From Eubacterium sp. OM08-24 (GTDB lineage Bacteria > Bacillota > Clostridia > Oscillospirales > Acutalibacteraceae): a stretch of DNA of 27,481 bases. Each line of letters opens with the position of its first letter. The first letter of the stretch is position 1. This document shows, in pieces, positions 15,051-23,223 of the stretch. A model generated the notes under the pieces. That model worked only from the letters and a program-made list of their open reading frames with translations, was not told the DNA's origin and made no database searches. The position numbers were made by a program, and so were the translations under genes. The DNA lies in contig NZ_QSTA01000006.1 in assembly GCF_003438075.1 (NCBI RefSeq), positions 1 through 27,481 on the forward strand, in the 5' to 3' direction.

Positions 15051-15890
15051 CTATCCCTTATCTGTTCCGACAAACGGCGAATCAATATCCCTGTGTCCGT
15101 AAAGATAAATAAGCAATGCAGGAATCATAAATATAACTCCGCAGGCAAATATTATGCCGTAATCCGAACTTCCTACATCAGTAAGCGTTACGGAAAGCGG
15201 ATACATACCCTCATTATCAAAATAAATCAGCGGTTGTTCAACTACATTCCAATTATCAATAAAGCAGAGCAACGCAAGTGTTATGAGTCCGCCCTTAATC
15301 TGCGGAAGAATAATATTAGTAAATATCTTCAAATATGACGCACCGTCAACCCTTGCCGCCTCAATTGCGGAATCGGGAATGTATTTTATACTTTGCCTCA
15401 AAAGACAAATTCCGAATGCAGAAAAAGTTCCGGGTAAAATTACCGCAAGAAAATTATTCAGCAAATTCATATTTTCAAGAATCATATAATCAGGCACAAG
15501 TGTTACCTGCAACGGCAGAATGAGCAAAATTATATATATGAAAAACAGCTTGTCCCTGAACGGGAATTTCAATTTTGCAAAAGCAAAAGCCGCCAATGAT
15601 GATACTGCAACCTGACCGATTACTGTCGGAAAAGTACAAATAACCGAATTCCAGAACTTCAACAAATATTCGGGTTTTCTGAAAAGAGTCTGATAAAACT
15701 GCTCCAAAGTTGCCATATTCGTAATCATATTGAGTTCTTTATATTTTCCGTCAGAAAAATTGAGCATCTCGCTTACCTGTGAACCTGTCATAAATGAACA
15801 AGCAAGCATATAAATGACAGGAAACAGAAACAGCACAGTTACAGCAATCAACAAAATATATTTTAGTATTTTCATAACCGTATCTTTCAT
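15051..15890 (-). CDS. Sugar-type ABC transporter permease (MalG-like)
   Basis: I choose the ATG at 15890 (MKDTVMKILKYILL), with GAGAGG 6 nt upstream, giving 279 aa; it begins 10 nt past the stop of the preceding permease. Six membrane helices are visible, the first at about 9-29. The cytoplasmic EAA loop reads EAARVDGASYLKIF before NIILPQIKGG, the contact site for the ATPase. The long segment between helices 1 and 2 (SQVSEMLNFSDG through TLFRKPEYL) is typical of MalG-like subunits. With the MalF-like partner it would import an oligosaccharide, peptide or similar solute bound by the lipoproteins encoded just upstream. No MalK-type ATPase gene is present, so a shared ATPase such as MsmX elsewhere is assumed. 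Confidence 0.88.
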   Translation of the reverse strand: MKDTVMKILKYILLIAVTVLFLFPVIYMLACSFMTGSQVSEMLNFSDGKYKELNMITNMATLEQFYQTLFRKPEYLLKFWNSVICTFPTVIGQVAVSSLAAFAFAKLKFPFRDKLFFIYIILLILPLQVTLVPDYMILENMNLLNNFLAVILPGTFSAFGICLLRQSIKYIPDSAIEAARVDGASYLKIFTNIILPQIKGGLITLALLCFIDNWNVVEQPLIYFDNEGMYPLSVTLTDVGSSDYGIIFACGVIFMIPALLIYLYGHRDIDSPFVGTDKG

Positions 15891-15900
15891 AACAAACCTC

Positions 15901-16764
15901 TCAAGAATAGCTGTGTTTCCTTTCAAAGCAGAAGAAAATAAACAGCACTATAATTATAAACAGCGATAAGACAATTGACGCCGCTGACAATCTTGGATAG
16001 TTAAGATTGTAATAATTGTTGTTGATGAAATTCTGCAAAAAATACACATTGGTGTTTGGATAATCGCCAAACAAAGCAAATACCTCACGGAAAATTTTAA
16101 ATGAATAAATAAGCTCCATTAGAAAAACAAAAAATGTAGTTGGCGCAATCATAGGTATAGTAATTTTAGTTACAAGCTGATGAGCTTTTGCACCGTCAAG
16201 CCTTGCGCTTTCGTAGAGAGATTGCGAAACATTGGCAATGCCTGCCGTAAAAAGAATCACACAAAATCCGCAGTACTTCCACACATAAATAAAAACGATC
16301 ATCACCATAGACCATTCCGAATTAAAAAATTCAACAGTATTAAATCCAAGTGAATTAAGTAATCCGTTGATTGCACCGTAATCATCAAAAACTAATTGCC
16401 ACACGCAAACCAGAGATGCAATCGGAACTACAACAGGAATTAGCAAGGCACTTCTGAAAAACGATGATATTTTCTTAAAAGAATTAAGAAACAGTGCAAT
16501 TAAAAACGAAATCACCATTAAAAGCGGTATTGCCGTAACTGTAAATATGCCCGTGTTTTTAAGTGCAAGCAAAAATGTATTATTTTGAAAAAGCTGTATG
16601 TAATTTTGGATTCCTACAAAGGTATTGCCCACATACAAGCTCTTTACAAAGCAGATAATGTACGGCACAATATAGAACACCGCTATTCCTAAAAAAGACG
16701 GTAATATAAACAGATATGCCGCTATATGCTCTTTTTGTTTCCTTGTTAATTTAGATTTTCTCAT
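15901..16764 (-). CDS. Sugar-type ABC transporter permease (MalF/UgpA-like)
   Basis: The 287-aa protein has an N-terminal basic stretch (MRKSKLTRKQKEHIAAYLF), six membrane helices, and an EAA loop reading YESARLDGAKAHQLVTKI then TIPMIAPTTFF. PALAVFYIVPY-like text at residues 24-38 (SFLGIAVFYIVPYI) matches the first helix of UgpA/MalF-type subunits. AGGAATG lies before the ATG. It is placed 9 nt after the stop of the first binding-protein gene and directly ahead of the MalG-like gene, the standard order for a CUT1-type importer: binding protein, MalF, MalG. Substrate unknown. Confidence 0.88.
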   Translation of the reverse strand: MRKSKLTRKQKEHIAAYLFILPSFLGIAVFYIVPYIICFVKSLYVGNTFVGIQNYIQLFQNNTFLLALKNTGIFTVTAIPLLMVISFLIALFLNSFKKISSFFRSALLIPVVVPIASLVCVWQLVFDDYGAINGLLNSLGFNTVEFFNSEWSMVMIVFIYVWKYCGFCVILFTAGIANVSQSLYESARLDGAKAHQLVTKITIPMIAPTTFFVFLMELIYSFKIFREVFALFGDYPNTNVYFLQNFINNNYYNLNYPRLSAASIVLSLFIIIVLFIFFCFERKHSYS

Positions 16765-16773
16765 AATTCATTC

Positions 16774-18102
16774 CTACTCAGTCAAATAAATTTCCGTAGC
16801 AGCAGAGAGCTGACGAATAAACTTTTCCTTTGAAATATCCCCGTTTAAATATTTATCAACTATATCACTGATTACCGAAGAATTAAAATAAGTATCCGAT
16901 AAATAATTAAACCCATATAAGTTACATTTTGTTATGTTGTTTATAATATATTTATAATCTCTTATCGCCGCACTTTGAGCAGTTTCAACAATAGCTTTTT
17001 CTTTATCACTAACAATTAAATCTCCAAAATCTATTGCTTCATCTATTGAATCAATGCATTTTTCCATAGCATCGCTGTTTACAGGCAAATACATACATTC
17101 TTCACTCATATTTTTTTGCACATCACAGGACAAACAGTACTTAATGAAAGGCAGTAATTTTTCTTTATTTTTACAATTATCATTAACGGCAATACCAACA
17201 TCTATAGAGGCAGAAATTGAATCATCATCCATATTGTAATTATTTACAAACACAGGAGTTGATCCTAAATATTTTAAACACGAATATGTCTTTACTATAA
17301 TACTAAAAGCAGGCATTTCCTTATATAAAATAGAAGCACCATTATTTATATTTTCATATAAAAAATAATAAACATTTTCGTCGGTAGTGTCATTCTTAAT
17401 CAAGCTATAGATAGAATCCAAATCTTCCGAAAACTTATCGCTGTTAAATTCTGTATTTCCGCTGTTAAAATCTATATATTGATCTAAAAACGAATAAAAA
17501 AAGGCAATATTATCATCGGCACTTCCAAAAAGAGAATATTCTTTTTTATTTTTTGAAAGTTTCTCAGATAATGCTTTAAAAGAAAATTCAGATGATGTTA
17601 AATTGTACTTATTAAGTGTTTCCTCTGTAGTTATAAAAACATCAGGTGAATAGAACAAAGGTATAAAATATCTTTTACCGTCAATCACTCCTGCATCCAT
17701 AATTTTTGAATCGCAGTTATCTATTCCTATATCATAACTAAATTCACTTATAAGCTCGTTTACATCTGCAATAGTTTTGCTATCTGTTAATTTCTCAAAT
17801 GGAAGCTTTTGACTCAAAGAAAAAATATCAGGTCCTTCACCTGCCATAATTTCTGTTGACATTTTTAATTTCATTTCTTCCTGAGATTCAAATTCCACGA
17901 TTTCAATTTGATAGGACTCATCGTAATGCTTTGTACAATATTTATTGTACCTTTTAATAATATCGCAAATAGCATCCTCATAGTATGCACAATATGTAAG
18001 CTTTGAGGAATTGCTTGAAGCTGTGCTTTCACCACATCCGCTGAAAACAAACACAGTAATAATAAATTGTAATGTTAAAATTATCGCAATTTTATTTTTC
18101 AT
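16774..18102 (-). CDS. Lipoprotein substrate-binding protein 1
   Basis: The 442-aa protein has a lipoprotein signal (ITVFVFSGCGES, Cys23 lipidated) and the layout of a family 1 extracellular binding protein: LTYCAYYEDAICDIIKRYN near the N-terminus, IMAGEGPDIFSLSQKLPFEKL at about 92-112 and a helical C-terminus. It ends DISKEKFIRQLSAATEIYLTE (last part RQLSAATEIYLTE), a tail nearly identical in all four paralogues here. AAGGTGA precedes the ATG. It directly precedes the permease genes, so it is the best candidate for the dedicated binding protein. Ligand unknown; Tyr- and acidic-rich surface text gives no firm hint. Confidence 0.85.
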   Translation of the reverse strand: MKNKIAIILTLQFIITVFVFSGCGESTASSNSSKLTYCAYYEDAICDIIKRYNKYCTKHYDESYQIEIVEFESQEEMKLKMSTEIMAGEGPDIFSLSQKLPFEKLTDSKTIADVNELISEFSYDIGIDNCDSKIMDAGVIDGKRYFIPLFYSPDVFITTEETLNKYNLTSSEFSFKALSEKLSKNKKEYSLFGSADDNIAFFYSFLDQYIDFNSGNTEFNSDKFSEDLDSIYSLIKNDTTDENVYYFLYENINNGASILYKEMPAFSIIVKTYSCLKYLGSTPVFVNNYNMDDDSISASIDVGIAVNDNCKNKEKLLPFIKYCLSCDVQKNMSEECMYLPVNSDAMEKCIDSIDEAIDFGDLIVSDKEKAIVETAQSAAIRDYKYIINNITKCNLYGFNYLSDTYFNSSVISDIVDKYLNGDISKEKFIRQLSAATEIYLTE

Positions 18103-18259
18103 AATGATTCACCTTGTGATTATATGTCTTAACATAATTCTAAATTATTAATCTGTAGTCCATCTGAATTTTTATTATTTAAATCAACAATAACGCTCTA
18201 CTTGTTAATTCATACGGATAAGTAGCGAAATTAATATGCACTGAGTTAAATTCACTTCA
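18103..18259 (-). repeat. Upstream region of binding-protein gene 1, near-identical to 19785-19945
   Basis: About 155 bp match the region before binding-protein gene 2 with only scattered changes. The first 75 bp also match the region before gene 4 (23018-23093). It includes the AAGGTGA ribosome-binding site and AT-rich promoter-like DNA, with TATAAT at 18119-18124 (probably too close to the start to be the -10). A bulged hairpin (18194-18203 with 18220-18227) may end the preceding transcript. The shared block implies that the three binding-protein genes have the same control. Confidence 0.6.
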
Positions 18260-18424
18260 TTAATAATTGAAAGTAACATATAAACCTTTTGCAGGGTCGG
18301 AAACTACTACAGTATCACCCTTAACTTTAGTTATAACTACATAATGCAATAAGGAATCGTCAATCACCACATGAGCAATAGCAAGTATAGGTGATTTAGA
18401 GGTTAATGATTCCTTATCAGCTTC
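18260..18424 (-). pseudogene. C-terminal fragment of a C39 peptidase gene
   Basis: Fifty-four codons in one frame without a start read EADKESLTSKSPILAIAHVV, then DDSLLHYVVITKVKGD and SDPAKGLYVTFNY. They match residues 72-125 of the intact C39 protein at 19946-20323 closely. The fragment keeps the His and Asp of the catalytic triad but lacks the Cys half. It is joined directly to the stop of binding-protein gene 2, which shows that a deletion or unequal crossover followed duplication of a binding-protein/C39 unit. Confidence 0.85.
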
Positions 18425-19784
18425 ATTCTGTTAAATAAATTTCCGTTGCCGCCGAGAGCTGACGAATAAACTTTTCCTTTGAAATATCCCCGTTTAAGTA
18501 ATCGTTCACAATATCTCCGATAACCGAGGAGTTGTAATAAGTATTTTCAAATTCCAGATAATCATATAAAGTACAACTGCTTATACTGTTAATCATATCT
18601 AAATATTCATTAAAAAACTTAGTTTTTATTTCATCTGAATATTCTTCCTCAGATTTCTCATACTCTCCATCATCATTAATATCATATACACGTTTTGACG
18701 TATGGTCGATTACATATTCAAAAGCAGCTTTATTTACAGGCAGTGCCCTTACCACTATTGATGGTGATGAACTGCTTTCACTCCATAATTTTTGAATATC
18801 ATAACTTAAAACATATTGAATAAAAGCCAATGCTTTTTCTTTGTTATTTGAATTATTATTCAATGCAATACCACATTGAACAAATGCTGATACTGCATTC
18901 GCCTTTTTATTGTAGTTTGGAATAATAACCGGCGTGCTGTTATTATTATAAATATAAAAATAAGAATTTAGCGTACTCATCATAGAACCGTCGAATGATA
19001 ATTGTGAAGTACGAAACAAATAATTACCTATTATATCCCATGTAGTTCCTTCTTTTCTTGAATTATCATTCCTAATCATTTTTCCAATATAATCTAAGCT
19101 CTCGGTAAATTCATCGCTTGAAAATTCTGTAGTTTTATTATAAAAATCCACATATTCATTAACATAGGAAAAGAAGAACTTATATGTTTCATCTTTATTT
19201 CCAAAAAGCGCATAACTATGGTCTTTGTCAGATAACCGTATCTCTAACTCTTTAAATGAAAAGTTAGTATTTTCCAGATTATATTTATCTAATATTTCCT
19301 GAGTTGTTATAAGTATATTGGGGCAATAAGTTATAGGTATAATATATCGCTTTCCATTGTAAATTCCGCAATCCATTATTGTTGAATTATAGTCATCAAA
19401 ATCTATATCGGATTTGTATAATTCCGCAAGCTCATCTATATCCGCAAATGAACCGTTATCAATCAGCTTTTCAAAAGGTAATTTTTGATTCAATGAAATT
19501 ATGTCGGGTCCTTTCCCCGCCATTATCTCCGTTGATATTTTTGTAAGCATAGTATCTTCCGAATCAAATTCCACAATTTCAATTTGATATGACTCATCAA
19601 GGTTTTTAAGACAATAATTATTATATTTTTGTATCAATTCTACACAAACCGAATCTTCATTGTTTATGGTATAATATTTTAACTTTTCGTTACTTTTGAT
19701 TTTGTATTCATCACAAGAAGTAAGACTCAATAACATAGCACATAAAATTGCTAAAATTATACTATTTGAAAACACTTTTTTCAT
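18423..19784 (-). CDS. Lipoprotein substrate-binding protein 2
   Basis: The 453-aa paralogue has lipobox LLSLTSCDE (Cys24). Its first 36 residues are almost identical to those of binding protein 4 (KIKSNEKLKYYT). The conserved IMAGKGPDIISLNQKLPFEKLI segment follows near residue 90, then a divergent middle, and the shared RQLSAATEIYLTE tail. The middle is closer to protein 1 (for example YALFGNKDETYKFFFSYVNEYVDF versus YSLFGSADDNIAFFYSFLDQYIDF, quoted by pattern LFG..D). An insert near 355-375 is acidic (DINDDGEYEKSEEEYSDE). It has its own copy of the upstream block with AAGGTGA. The role is to capture an unknown ligand at the outer face of the membrane, presumably for the MalF/MalG-like permeases. 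Confidence 0.82.
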   Translation of the reverse strand: MKKVFSNSIILAILCAMLLSLTSCDEYKIKSNEKLKYYTINNEDSVCVELIQKYNNYCLKNLDESYQIEIVEFDSEDTMLTKISTEIMAGKGPDIISLNQKLPFEKLIDNGSFADIDELAELYKSDIDFDDYNSTIMDCGIYNGKRYIIPITYCPNILITTQEILDKYNLENTNFSFKELEIRLSDKDHSYALFGNKDETYKFFFSYVNEYVDFYNKTTEFSSDEFTESLDYIGKMIRNDNSRKEGTTWDIIGNYLFRTSQLSFDGSMMSTLNSYFYIYNNNSTPVIIPNYNKKANAVSAFVQCGIALNNNSNNKEKALAFIQYVLSYDIQKLWSESSSSPSIVVRALPVNKAAFEYVIDHTSKRVYDINDDGEYEKSEEEYSDEIKTKFFNEYLDMINSISSCTLYDYLEFENTYYNSSVIGDIVNDYLNGDISKEKFIRQLSAATEIYLTE

Positions 19785-19945
19785 AATGATTCACCTTGTG
19801 ATTTTTTATATATCTTAGCATAATTCTAAATTATTAATCTGTAGTCTATCTGAATTTTTATTATTTAAATCAACAATAACACTCTACTTGTTAATTCATA
19901 CGGATAAGTAGCGAAATTAATATGCACTGAGTTAAATTCACTTCA
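19785..19945 (-). repeat. Upstream region of binding-protein gene 2, near-identical to 18103-18259
   Basis: This is the second copy of the promoter/leader block. It lies between the stop of the intact C39 gene and the start of binding-protein gene 2 and carries the same hairpin and ribosome-binding site. The match continues into the C-terminal part of the C39 gene, so the duplicated unit spans C39 end, spacer and binding-protein start. Confidence 0.6.
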
Positions 19946-20323
19946 TTAATAATTGAAAGTAACATATAAAACCTTTGCCGGGTCGGAAACAACTACGGCA
20001 TCCCCTTTAACTTTGGTTATAACCGCATAATGCAATAAGGAATTGTCAATTACTACATGAGCAATAGCAGGCAGAGGCAATTTATTAGTTAACACGCTTT
20101 TATCTGCTTCAACAACCTTTTGCTGAAAACCAAAATGTTCAATTACCTTTACAAGACCGTATGCACTAGTACCTTGTCGATCCGTACCTGCAATATCACG
20201 AATTTTTGCTATAGATACTTTTAAACCGTATTTTCCAAAAATTGCGGCCAGACAAGCCGGACCGCAATCTGTTTCATCATTTTGTAATATACATTTAAAT
20301 CTAATCATAATATACCAGTTCAT
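19946..20323 (-). CDS. Stand-alone C39 peptidase domain protein
   Basis: The 125-aa protein matches the bacteriocin-processing C39 cysteine peptidase domain. CILQNDETDCGPACLAAI has Gln14 (oxyanion) and Cys20 (nucleophile), and SLLHYAVITKV has His98. Asp114 in VVVSDPAK completes the triad. In known exporters this domain is the N-terminal part of an ABC protein and cuts double-glycine leaders. Here it stops at LYVTFNY, where the membrane and ATPase domains would follow, so it is either an independent protease or a remnant. Its ATG overlaps the stop of binding-protein gene 3 (ATGA), indicating translational coupling; MIRFKC at codon 6 is an alternative start. No signal peptide is seen, so it would act inside the cell. 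A double-glycine substrate was not found nearby. Confidence 0.85.
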   Translation of the reverse strand: MNWYIMIRFKCILQNDETDCGPACLAAIFGKYGLKVSIAKIRDIAGTDRQGTSAYGLVKVIEHFGFQQKVVEADKSVLTNKLPLPAIAHVVIDNSLLHYAVITKVKGDAVVVSDPAKVLYVTFNY

Positions 20324-21663
20324 TCTGTTAAATAAATTTCCGTAGCAGCCGAAAGCTGACGAATAAATTTATCCTTTGATATACCTTTATGTATATAATT
20401 GTCAACAATGTCACCGATAACATTGTCATTATAATATGAATGTGACACATCTCGATACAAGGTGCAAGCGTTTACATTATCGGCAATGTCAATGTATGCT
20501 TTCATAAAATCGTTGTCAATCCCGATAATTTTATTGTTATCATCCGTTCTTGAGCCGGCAACAAGTTTAGCATTATCGTAAACAGACATATTCACAGGAA
20601 AACTCAAACTTCCTGATGCTGTTGCACCAATTTCTTGAATTTCATCACTAAGAGTATATTTTATAAACGCAAGTGCTTGCTCCTTTAGTTGTGTATTATT
20701 ATTAATTGCATATCCAACCTGTATGTGTGCGGAATTAACATCTTTGTTTTTTGTCAATCCACGAAAGACTACAGGTGTTTCATTTATAGATTGATAATAA
20801 GAATAATTTCCTGCCATCAACGGAAATGACCGATTTATATACAATCCGTCAAACAATTCATTTGTATTGTTTTTTTGAGAAATCGTCAACATCTGCATCA
20901 TTACATCTAAATTATCTTTAAATTCATCGGTATCAAAATACACAGCTTTATTTTCAAAATCAACATAGCTGTTTAAAAATCTGCAAAAGAGTTGCATTGG
21001 ATAATCAAACCACAAAAAATCCGACAACTCATTAGATACAAATGAATAGCCTTCATCATTTAAAAAATAATTTTCAAATACATCTAAAAAATTACTGTAT
21101 GTCAAAGAAAAGCCGTTATTTTCTTTGATATCGAAATTTTTCAATCTTTCTTCTGTAGATACCAATACATCAACTCCATAAAACAGCGGTACAATATATA
21201 AACCGTTATCATAAACTCCTGCGTTGAGTATGTTAACGTTATAATCATCAAGATTTATTGCATTTGAAGAATTATCATCTTTTAGCAAATCATAAATATT
21301 CATTAATGAACGGCTTTCAATTAATTTTTCAAAAGGCAATTTTTGACTAAGTGAAATAATATCAGGTCCACTTCCAGCCATAATTTCAGTTGATATCTGC
21401 GTTGACATTTCTTGTTCAGAATCAAATTTAACTATCTCAATTTGGAAAGACGGATTATTACTGTTTATGCAATATTTATTATATTTTTCTATAATCCAAG
21501 ACAGAGAATCTTTATCATTTAATGTATAATAAACAAGATGATTTTGTTCGCTGTTATTTTTTATTGCACAACTTGAAAATGAAGTAATTATTATAACACT
21601 TAAAAGTATAGCTATTATGGCTTTAATAGATTCATGCGGTTTAAATAAAAAGCGTGTGAACAT
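20320..21663 (-). CDS. Lipoprotein substrate-binding protein 3
   Basis: The 447-aa paralogue has a basic N-terminus (MFTRFLFKPHESIK), a membrane segment and lipobox SFSSCAI (Cys32). It shares IMAGSGPDIISLSQKLPFEKLI and the RQLSAATEIYLTE tail, and is closest to protein 4 through the middle (LWFDYPMQLFCRFLNSYVDF, ETPVVFRGL, SHSYYNDNVIGDIVDNY by pattern). It follows gene 4 by 19 bp without the shared promoter block and is coupled at its end to the C39 gene. AAGGAT lies upstream of the ATG. A duplicated binding protein for a related ligand is likely. Confidence 0.82.
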   Translation of the reverse strand: MFTRFLFKPHESIKAIIAILLSVIIITSFSSCAIKNNSEQNHLVYYTLNDKDSLSWIIEKYNKYCINSNNPSFQIEIVKFDSEQEMSTQISTEIMAGSGPDIISLSQKLPFEKLIESRSLMNIYDLLKDDNSSNAINLDDYNVNILNAGVYDNGLYIVPLFYGVDVLVSTEERLKNFDIKENNGFSLTYSNFLDVFENYFLNDEGYSFVSNELSDFLWFDYPMQLFCRFLNSYVDFENKAVYFDTDEFKDNLDVMMQMLTISQKNNTNELFDGLYINRSFPLMAGNYSYYQSINETPVVFRGLTKNKDVNSAHIQVGYAINNNTQLKEQALAFIKYTLSDEIQEIGATASGSLSFPVNMSVYDNAKLVAGSRTDDNNKIIGIDNDFMKAYIDIADNVNACTLYRDVSHSYYNDNVIGDIVDNYIHKGISKDKFIRQLSAATEIYLTE

Positions 21664-21682
21664 AATACATTTTATCCTTAGT

Positions 21683-23017
21683 CTATTCCGTTAAATAAAT
21701 TTCCGTTGCCGCTGTGAGTTGACGTATAAACTTTTCTTTTGAAATATCTCCGCTTAAATATTTATCAACTATGTCACCAATTACTGACGAGTTGTAATAT
21801 GAATGGGATGCATCCCTATAAAGTGTACATTGATTAACATAATCTGCTATTTTCATATATGTGCTTATAAAATCATTATCTATGCCAATTATTCTGTCAT
21901 CATCATCTGTTACTCTGCTTGCTGTGTATTTCAATTGTTCATATGCCTTGTTATTAAGAGGAAAGCTTATACTCGCTGAAAGTGAATTGCCTTTTGCACC
22001 ACATATTCTCATTTGGCAATCATCTGAAAGAGCATATTTTATAAAAGCATATGCCTGTTCTTGAAGTTTTGTGTTATTATTTATTGCAAACCCTATTTCT
22101 AAAAAAGCAGAATAAATATCATCACTTTTCACCAATCCCCTAAATACAACAGGTGTTTCACCTATTGATTTGTAATAAGCATATTTCCCTGTAATAAGCG
22201 GTAAGGAACGATTAATATATAAATCATCGAACAAAGCATTTGAGTTATCTTCCCTTGTGTTTATTACCATCTCACGCATAATATCAAGATTATCTTTGAA
22301 TTCATCATCAGTAAAAAATGTTGACTTATTATCAAAATCTATATAACTATTTATAAATCTGCTAAAAAGCTGCATAGGGTGATCAAACCATAAACCGGTA
22401 TCACTGTCATTTGAAACAAAGCTGTAATTCTTTGTTGAATTAAAAAAAGGAGAAAATTTGACTGACACATTGCTGTAGGTCAGTGTTTCACCATTGTTAC
22501 CCGAAACATTAAATTGTTTTAACCTCTCTTGCGTTGAAACAAGCACATCCATTCCATAAGACAGCGGAACAATATAACGTTTACCGTCATACACACCGAC
22601 ATTCATTATAAAAGAATTGTATTCATCAAGCTCAATTTTATCTTTAGTTTCATCATTATTAATCAAACTATTAATATCCAAAAAAGCTTCATTTTCTATA
22701 AGTTTTTCAAACGGAAGATTCTGATTCAATGAAATAATATCAGGTCCTTCTCCAGCCATAATTTCTGTTGACATTTTTGTGCACATATCATCATTATTTT
22801 CAAATTCAATTATCTCTATTTGATAAGACTCATCATATTTTTCTAAACATATCTTATTGTATTGTTTTATAAGAGAACTAAAATCGTCTTCTGCATTAGA
22901 AGTATAATATTTTAACTTTTCGTTACTTTTGATTTTGTATTCATCACAAGAAGTAAAACTCAATAACATAGCACATAAAATTGCTAAAATTATACTATTT
23001 GAAAACACTTTTTTCAT
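21683..23017 (-). CDS. Lipoprotein substrate-binding protein 4
   Basis: The 444-aa paralogue has lipobox LLSFTSCDE and the same first 36 residues as protein 2. Its middle matches protein 3 (LWFDHPMQLFSRFINSYIDF by pattern, LFDDLYINRSLPLITG, ETPVVFRGLV). It ends RQLTAATEIYLTE. The mosaic of protein-2-like N-terminus and protein-3-like body points to recombination between paralogues. It is the first gene after the ATPase terminator and has the shared upstream block with AAGGTGA before the ATG. Confidence 0.83.
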   Translation of the reverse strand: MKKVFSNSIILAILCAMLLSFTSCDEYKIKSNEKLKYYTSNAEDDFSSLIKQYNKICLEKYDESYQIEIIEFENNDDMCTKMSTEIMAGEGPDIISLNQNLPFEKLIENEAFLDINSLINNDETKDKIELDEYNSFIMNVGVYDGKRYIVPLSYGMDVLVSTQERLKQFNVSGNNGETLTYSNVSVKFSPFFNSTKNYSFVSNDSDTGLWFDHPMQLFSRFINSYIDFDNKSTFFTDDEFKDNLDIMREMVINTREDNSNALFDDLYINRSLPLITGKYAYYKSIGETPVVFRGLVKSDDIYSAFLEIGFAINNNTKLQEQAYAFIKYALSDDCQMRICGAKGNSLSASISFPLNNKAYEQLKYTASRVTDDDDRIIGIDNDFISTYMKIADYVNQCTLYRDASHSYYNSSVIGDIVDKYLSGDISKEKFIRQLTAATEIYLTE

Positions 23018-23093
23018 AATGATTCACCTTGTGATTTTTTATATATCTTAACATAATTTTAAATTATTAATCTGTAGTTTATCTGAATTTTTA
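23018..23093 (-). promoter_or_regulatory. Shared upstream block of binding-protein gene 4
   Basis: This AT-rich block matches those before binding-protein genes 1 and 2 up to the TTATTA near 23093. Beyond that it joins the leader/terminator repeat copy B, whereas the other copies join C39-derived DNA. The divergence point marks a duplication junction. It probably contains the operon promoter, but no hexamer pair is convincing. Confidence 0.5.
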
Positions 23094-23212
23094 TTAATTC
23101 AGGTAGATTGGAGGACTTCTGTTTTTAAAAAACATAACTGCCCTTTCTGCTTTCAAGGCAAAAAAATAATGCCGACAGGCAATAGCGTTAAAAGCTATAA
23201 CTTGTCGGCATT
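23094..23212 (-). repeat. Leader/terminator repeat, copy B (with 13-residue frame 23135-23094)
   Basis: Read leftward it has the terminator, a TGCC..GGCA hairpin, GAAAGGG, and the tiny frame MFFKNRSPPIYLN with the CCTCCAA box and CTGAATT/AATTCAG inner hairpin, as in copy A at 12639-12755. Unlike copy A, no TTGGAGG follows to pair with CCTCCAA, so the attenuator appears incomplete here. Confidence 0.55.
23168..23212 (-). terminator. Rho-independent terminator of the agrD-ATPase operon
   Basis: AATGCCGACAGG (23168-23179) pairs with CTTGTCGGCATT (23201-23212) with one G-T pair. On the minus strand it is followed by ATTATTTTTTT. It lies 12 bp past the ATPase stop. Confidence 0.85.
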
Positions 23213-23223
23213 TTAATATTTTT

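Noticed and set aside
13965..15523. Several short plus-strand frames over the permease genes
   Set aside because: All lie antisense to well-supported membrane-transport genes and show the Phe/Ile/Asn-rich text typical of shadow frames.
18119..18124. TATAAT just before binding-protein gene 1 as its -10 box
   Set aside because: It would place the transcript start inside the ribosome-binding site, and it is not kept in the parallel blocks at 19785 and 23018, so the real promoter is probably further upstream.
16774..23017. Tandem similar sequences as a CRISPR-like array
   Set aside because: The repeats are whole coding genes and promoter blocks of very different spacing, not short regular repeats with spacers.
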